A stretch of 64,000 nt of DNA, taken from the NCBI RefSeq assembly GCF_019112545.1, contig NW_025064881.1:570530-634529 (forward strand), read 5' to 3'. Position 1 is the stretch's first letter; every line of letters begins with the position of its first letter. Under the pieces are notes generated by a model. That model was not told the DNA's origin. It ran no database searches and was given only the letters and a program-made list of their open reading frames with translations. Below, piece by piece: positions 59,367 through 64,000 of this stretch. The DNA is from Guyanagaster necrorhizus. Its lineage: Eukaryota > Basidiomycota > Agaricomycetes > Agaricales > Physalacriaceae. Made by a program: the position numbers and the translations under genes.

Positions 59367-59893
59367 TGTTAAGCCCAAACTCCACATGACTATTATCACG
59401 TGAGAAACAGTTTGGTACCTCACACTTTGGGTATGTCCGACTGAGTTCACTATGTGATAACAGAGGTGTGTGATCAAGGTGTTGCAAGTTGCTCGAGATA
59501 GGATGGTAGAGAATAAACTTTAGTTTGAGACTGAGATATTACAGCAAGAACTAAGCTACTTAAATACTGTTCTGTTATCTGACTATTAATAACCATTCAC
59601 AAAAGATATTGTCTGCTGTAGAGCTGTTACCCCTGCTGTTGCCAGGCTCTCCACAAAAGCTGTTGTCTTGCTGTTGTGCTCATTATCTTGACAGTGCAAG
59701 TTGGAGATAAAAAGTATTGTCTCTCTCTTCACAGCACACAGCAATGTGATAGGAGAGTGACTGACTGGGTTGCTGAGCTAAGCATTCCCACGGTCCTAAG
59801 TGCTAGCCTAAGCACCCTGACTAAGCAAAGATAGGGGTCATTTCTGGGGAAAAGGAAGAAAAAAAAGAAAAGAAAATAGGAAAAATTGTAACA
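59367..59893 (-). repeat. 3' LTR of gypsy copy D
   Basis: On the minus strand it reads TGTTACAATTTTTCC...GGGCTTAACA, 527 bp, with CAGTATTTAAGTAGC followed by AGTCTCAAACTAAAGTTTATTC. It has the same start as the other gypsy LTRs but a different subfamily. The purine tract CTTAAGGAGGGGG precedes it. Confidence 0.88.
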
Positions 59894-60080
59894 TTACCCC
59901 CTCCTTAAGACCATTGTCCCGATGGTTAAGTTAGGATAAGTCCTCCTTGCCAGAAGAAGGTGGCCGATCTGCTGGACCCATCGTTGAAGAGTCATCTTTA
60001 TTGTCCTTGGTAACATGTCCTCTGTTAGTGCAAGGTTAGTTGATGTATATCTGACTAGATATCATCTCTCTTCCCATTGT

Positions 60081-60420
60081 TCACCCCATTTGGTTCCTAG
60101 GGTCAGCTTCTCCATCCTCTCTGATTGCTGACTTTGACCCCTCATCGGATGAAGTTTTTGATATAATATTGAACATGACCCTCTTTGCGTTCAATGTATT
60201 GATTCTGTGTTCATAATTACGTATGGCATTCTCTGCATTCATATATTTTTCATTGACCCATTGGTTTGATTCCGGTCCATAGCCTTTCCAACTGACTAGA
60301 TAGTCAATGGTTGTTTTCATGCCTCTGCCTCGTGCTTTAACCTTTCAGGTTTTGTGGTTTAGAACCTCATCGATTTCATAGTGTTCTTCATCATTGATGA
60401 GATCTGGTGGAGGCAGTGGT
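60081..60420 (-). pseudogene. gypsy copy D integrase C-terminus and chromodomain
   Basis: The minus-strand run from 60320 gives MKTTIDYLVSWKGYGPESNQ, WVNEKYMNAENAIRNYEHRI, a well-kept chromodomain, and then about 38 extra residues (NTLNAKRVMFNIISKTSSDE then a charged tail). The preceding linker (DLINDEEHYEIDEVLNHK) is read just upstream, broken by one TGA. Chromodomains direct new insertions to heterochromatin marks. Confidence 0.85.
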
Positions 60421-61750
60421 GGTTTTTCTTGGTTTGAAAAGGCTGGCACAATGTATGGGGTCAATAATGTTTCATTGAAAACATTATGAATTTTTCAGAT
60501 TGCAGGGATTTGCAACCTGTATGCGGAGTTTCCAACTTTGCGTAGCACTTTGAAGGGGCCTGTTCATTTGTCTGACAGTTTCTGCTTTGGTCTAGGGAGA
60601 TGAAGGTTTGTCGTATCCAGCCAAACCTTGTCATTGACTGAATATTTATGCAATGGGCGTCGGTGTTTGTCATACTGCTTCTTTATTGTTGAAGCAGTTT
60701 GTTCGAGGGCCTTTTTAGTGTCCTCATAGATCTTTGTCATGATTGTTGCAAAGTCTGTTGAGACAGGCATTGTAGTGTGCGGCTGTCCCACTTGTGCAAC
60801 TGGTGGGTTCCATCCATAATTCACAAAGAATGGGGTTTTACCTGTTGCGGAGTGAATCCTGTTGTTGTGTTGAAAGGCTGCTAGGGCTAGCCATTCTGTT
60901 CAATCATCTTGATGATAGTTAATGAAAAGTCATAAGTACTTTTTAATTTCTTGATTGGCCCATTCTGTTTAGCCATCTGTCTGTGGATGATATGCTGTTG
61001 AGGCATTTCACTTGATATTGAGGAGTCGATATAAGTCATCCAAGAATTTGGACACGAATTGTGGTCCCCTGTCAGAAATCACCATCTGAGGCATGCCATA
61101 CTTTGCATAGACCTTGTCTCATAGTATTTTTGCCCACCCTTCAGATGTTAATTCTGTCGAGCAGGTGATCATTCTGATCACCTTCGAGAAGTGATTGACT
61201 ATGATGATGATGGCATCATAGCCATCACTTTCGGAAAGTCCAGTTATTATATCAACAGAAATGTGGATCCATGGCGATAAAGAGACCTCATTTGGGTGTA
61301 ATGGGGCTGCTCTGAGTTGTGTCAAAGTCTTGCCCCGTTGGCAAGTCTCACAGGCTTTGACATATCGGATGATATCATGGTCCATTTTCAGCCACCAGTA
61401 TTCCCTCAAGACCAATTCCTTTGTTTTTGTGATCCTGAGATGTCCAGCAGTCACATGATCATAGCAGGTGGTGATGATATCACCTCGAAGCCTTTGATCT
61501 CTTGGGATGTAGATTCGTTCATCGTAACGGATCAATCCCCCTTCTTTCTTTAGCTCTTGCTCGTGGTTGAGTGATGGGGCGATTCTTTGATCTCACTTAT
61601 GAGGGTCCCGAGTTGCGCTCTTGATGCATTCATGTGTCTCCTCTTCTGTCGGCATAATCATTGCCCGAAAGTGCTCCAGCCATAATAGTATGACCTCTTT
61701 ATTGTCGTCTTCTCCCTGGTTGTGATTCGCCCTGTGGCTGAGGAGATCAG
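60421..61750 (-). pseudogene. gypsy copy D integrase
   Basis: The 138-codon run at 61535-61119 starts MIRYDERIYIPRDQRLRGDI, carries the zinc finger (CYDHVTAGHLRITKTKELVL, CETCQRGKTL) and the first Asp of the core (HISVDIITGLSESDGYDAII). The 86-codon run at 60824 down covers the C-terminal part (PVSTDFATIMTKIYEDTKKA, HKYSVNDKVWLDTTNLHLPR). Between them the core is interrupted by stops such as NIK*NASTAYHPQTD. Integrase would join element DNA to the chromosome; this copy is broken. Confidence 0.87.
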
Positions 61751-63160
61751 TGATGTGCTTAGTAACGGCTAAGTGACTAAGAGAGGCAAATGAGGGATGA
61801 ACTCTCAATCACCAACCTAACCACTCAATACACAATCACCAAATACAGTTGAGGTCAGTTGTTTCAAGTACAATAGAAGCACTCTTGCAGTCTTAAGTAA
61901 AATCAAAGAAACAGTCAATAAAGACAGTTATTCAACTCTATCTTGCTTTCAAAGATGCAATGCTCATGAGAGTAGTTTATAGCAATGTTTAAGTATAATT
62001 AGGACTTAGGATCAACACCAAATTGCGCTCTAAATCAACTTAGAATATTCNNNNNNNNNNNNNNNNNNNNNNNNNNNNNNNNNNNNNNNNNNNNNNNNNN
62101 NNNNNNNNNNNNNNNNNNNNNNNNNNNNNNNNNNNNNNNNNNNNNNNNNNNNNNNNNNNNNNNNNNNNNNNNNNNNNNNNNNNNNNNNNNNNNNNNNNNN
62201 NNNNNNNNNNNNNNNNNNNNNNNNNNNNNNNNNNNNNNNNNNNNNNNNNNNNNNNNNNNNNNNNNNNNNNNNNNNNNNNNNNNNNNNNNNNNNNNNNNNN
62301 NNNNNNNNNNNNNNNNNNNNNNNNNNNNNNNNNNNNNNNNNNNNNNNNNNNNNNNNNNNNNNNNNNNNNNNNNNNNNNNNNNNNNNNNNNNNNNNNNNNN
62401 NNNNNNNNNNNNNNNNNNNNNNNNNNNNNNNNNNNNNNNNNNNNNNNNNNNNNNNNNNNNNNNNNNNNNNNNNNNNNNNNNNNNNNNNNNNNNNNNNNNN
62501 NNNNNNNNNNNNNNNNNNNNNNNNNNNNNNNNNNNNNNNNNNNNNNNNNNNNNNNNNNNNNNNNNNNNNNNNNNNNNNNNNNNNNNNNNNNNNNNNNNNN
62601 NNNNNNNNNNNNNNNNNNNNNNNNNNNNNNNNNNNNNNNNNNNNNNNNNNNNNNNNNNNNNNNNNNNNNNNNNNNNNNNNNNNNNNNNNNNNNNNNNNNN
62701 NNNNNNNNNNNNNNNNNNNNNNNNNNNNNNNNNNNNNNNNNNNNNNNNNNNNNNNNNNNNNNNNNNNNNNNNNNNNNNNNNNNNNNNNNNNNNNNNNNNN
62801 NNNNNNNNNNNNNNNNNNNNNNNNNNNNNNNNNNNNNNNNNNNNNNNNNNNNNNNNNNNNNNNNNNNNNNNNNNNNNNNNNNNNNNNNNNNNNNNNNNNN
62901 NNNNNNNNNNNNNNNNNNNNNNNNNNNNNNNNNNNNNNNNNNNNNNNNNNNNNNNNNNNNNNNNNNNNNNNNNNNNNNNNNNNNNNNNNNNNNNNNNNNN
63001 NNNNNNNNNNNNNNNNNNNNNNNNNNNNNNNNNNNNNNNNNNNNNNNNNNGAGCCTCAGCCATAGTCCTCTACTGGCTAATGATTCTCAGTTACTAGCAT
63101 ATTCTAGTGTGTTATGCAGAATTTGCAAATTATAGGGCTGGACATGTAGTCTGCATATCA
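61751..63160 (-). repeat. solo LTR copy 2, containing a 1000-base gap
   Basis: Both visible ends match the reverse complement of the solo LTR at 47607-49018: TGATGTGCTTAGTAACGG at the left and CTGCATATCA at the right. The target duplication is TCAG (61747-61750) and TCGG (63161-63164), which differ by one CpG-type change. The length including the gap is 1410 against 1412 bp. It sits between the RNase H and integrase parts of copy D; removing it restores KKADLLS across the junction. Confidence 0.85.
62051..63050. other. assembly gap, 1000 N
   Basis: Exactly 1000 ambiguous bases. The matching interval of the other solo LTR copy is about 1003 bases (47716-48718), so the gap probably hides only the middle of this LTR. 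An exact 1000 may also be a placeholder. Confidence 0.95.
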
Positions 63161-64000
63161 TCGGCTTTCTTGTTCGCTGCTCCAGCTTTGTGGTGTAGCA
63201 TATATTCATACTGTGATAGTTCTGTGACCCATCTGGCTTGTCTACAGTTTAACTTTTGCGGTTGATGGAAGTATCAGAGGTTTTGATGATCGGTCCAGAT
63301 CTCGAACGTGTGATTGGCTCCAATGAGATAATGCCGCCATTCGGCAAGGGCAAGCATTATGGTGAGGAGTTCTTTATCGTAGATCTTGTAGTTGCACTCC
63401 ATTACTGTGAGTGCCTTTGACATGAAGGCGACAGGTCACCATTTATTATCCTGTTCCTGTGAAAGTATGGCTCCAACCGTGCCTTCACTGGAGTCAGCTT
63501 CCACCCAGAACCTTCCATCTTGGCTTGGTATGGCCAGGATGACATCTTTGGCTAGTCATCATTTGAGGTCATCAAATGCTATCTGTTGGGAAATTCCCCA
63601 GCTCCATGGGGAATTTCCAGTTAATTGCATCATTGATCGGACTATTTTGCTATAGTCCTGGATGAACCATCGGTAGAAGTTGGTGAAGCCAAGAAATGAT
63701 TGTAACTCCTTCTTCTTAGTTGGTTCCGGCCATTCAGTTACTCCCACCACTTTGATGGGGTCCATTCAGATGCTGCCTTCACTGATAATGACTCTGAGGT
63801 ATTTGGTTTCTAATACCTTGAATTTACATTTTTCAGCCTTGAGGAAGAGTTGGTGCCTCCTCATCAAGGATAGTACTTGACGTACTATCTGTCGGTGTTC
63901 CTCTTTGGTTTTGGACATAATAAGTATGTTGTCCAAGTAGATTGTGACCTTCCCTGTGGCAATGAGATCCTTGAAGATGTCATTCATCATCCATTGGAAG
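63161..64000 (-). pseudogene. gypsy copy D RT and RNase H, 3' part
   Basis: The minus strand gives, from right to left, WMMNDIFKDLIATGKVTIYL then DNILIMSKTKEEHRQ (YLDN in place of YLDD), LMRRHQLFLKAEKCKFKVLE, and [20 protein letters not shown] with [20 protein letters not shown]. RNase H follows to 63165, with frame breaks (FKT*, LTVMECNYKIYDKELLTIML). It runs into the solo LTR at the residue before ADLLSHRANHNQGEDD. Confidence 0.88.

Larger units (their letters stand above)
59367..64000 (-). mobile_element. Ty3/gypsy chromovirus copy D, partial, younger
   Basis: Its 3' LTR is at 59367-59893 and the element continues beyond the right edge of the window on the minus strand. Chromodomain, integrase, RNase H and RT follow in order from left to right in reverse. 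CpG is far more frequent than in copies A to C and open runs are longer, so it is more recent. It is interrupted by a solo LTR and the assembly gap, and stops are still present. Confidence 0.92.

Noticed and set aside
62035..63063. A 342-codon minus-strand open frame
   Set aside because: It consists almost entirely of unknown residues from the N gap.
1..64000. Idea that TGA is read as Trp or Arg (recoding)
   Set aside because: Host genes use TGA as a normal stop, and the repeats also contain TAA and TAG; decay explains the pattern better.
1..64000. CRISPR arrays, rRNA, tRNA genes, bacterial-type operons
   Set aside because: No regularly spaced direct repeats with unique spacers, no rRNA-like stretch, no convincing cloverleaf; gene structure is eukaryotic.

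Overview
The window looks like a chromosome segment of a filamentous basidiomycete, most likely an Agaricomycete. The host genes have many phase-mixed GT-AG introns of about 45-70 bp. The protein families present are typical of mushrooms: a DUF6534-like seven-helix membrane family, a CCCH plus RBR ubiquitin-ligase family, a divergent protein kinase and a small secreted beta-sandwich-like protein. The repeats are Ty3/gypsy chromoviruses and Ty1/copia elements. I cannot name the species.

The window alternates between gene islands rich in CpG and retrotransposon blocks that have lost nearly all CpG. Layout: 1-9.7 kb is a degraded repeat block (gypsy copy A, the 5' end of a copia element, a third copia element and an unexplained insertion). 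10.2-15.5 kb is a gene island with a protein kinase (-), a large conserved protein of unknown role (+) and a small basic protein (-). 16.6-18.1 kb is a decayed strip with a dead membrane-protein gene and a tandem repeat. 18.1-28.2 kb is a second gene island: CCCH/RBR gene, DUF6534-like fragment, secreted protein, coiled-coil protein and an intact seven-helix membrane protein. 28.2-50.8 kb is one Ty1/copia element of about 5.06 kb (minus strand) split by three later insertions: gypsy B, gypsy C and a 1.4-kb solo LTR. All three junction pairs show target-site duplications. 50.9-59.4 kb holds decayed host sequence, including a dead paralogue of the membrane-protein gene and a cytochrome P450 pseudogene. 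59.4-64 kb is a younger gypsy element (minus strand) that carries another copy of the solo LTR, containing a 1000-base assembly gap.

The strongest results are three. First, the two LTRs of the single copia element differ at every CpG: the eight CpGs of the LTR next to the gene island are all TpG or CpA in the LTR at the far end. This is direct evidence for position-dependent, methylation- or RIP-like CpG mutation. Second, gypsy elements B and C carry a primer-binding site complementary to the inferred first 13 nt of their own transcript, which is the Tf1/sushi self-priming design; decay has hit a central CpG differently in each copy, so the elements now match each other better than themselves. 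Third, an ancestral tandem duplication of a membrane-protein gene flanks the copia element, with one copy intact and one destroyed.

No CRISPR array, rRNA, convincing tRNA or clearly new multi-gene defence or biosynthetic system was found. The interest of this window is in genome dynamics rather than in a new protein system.
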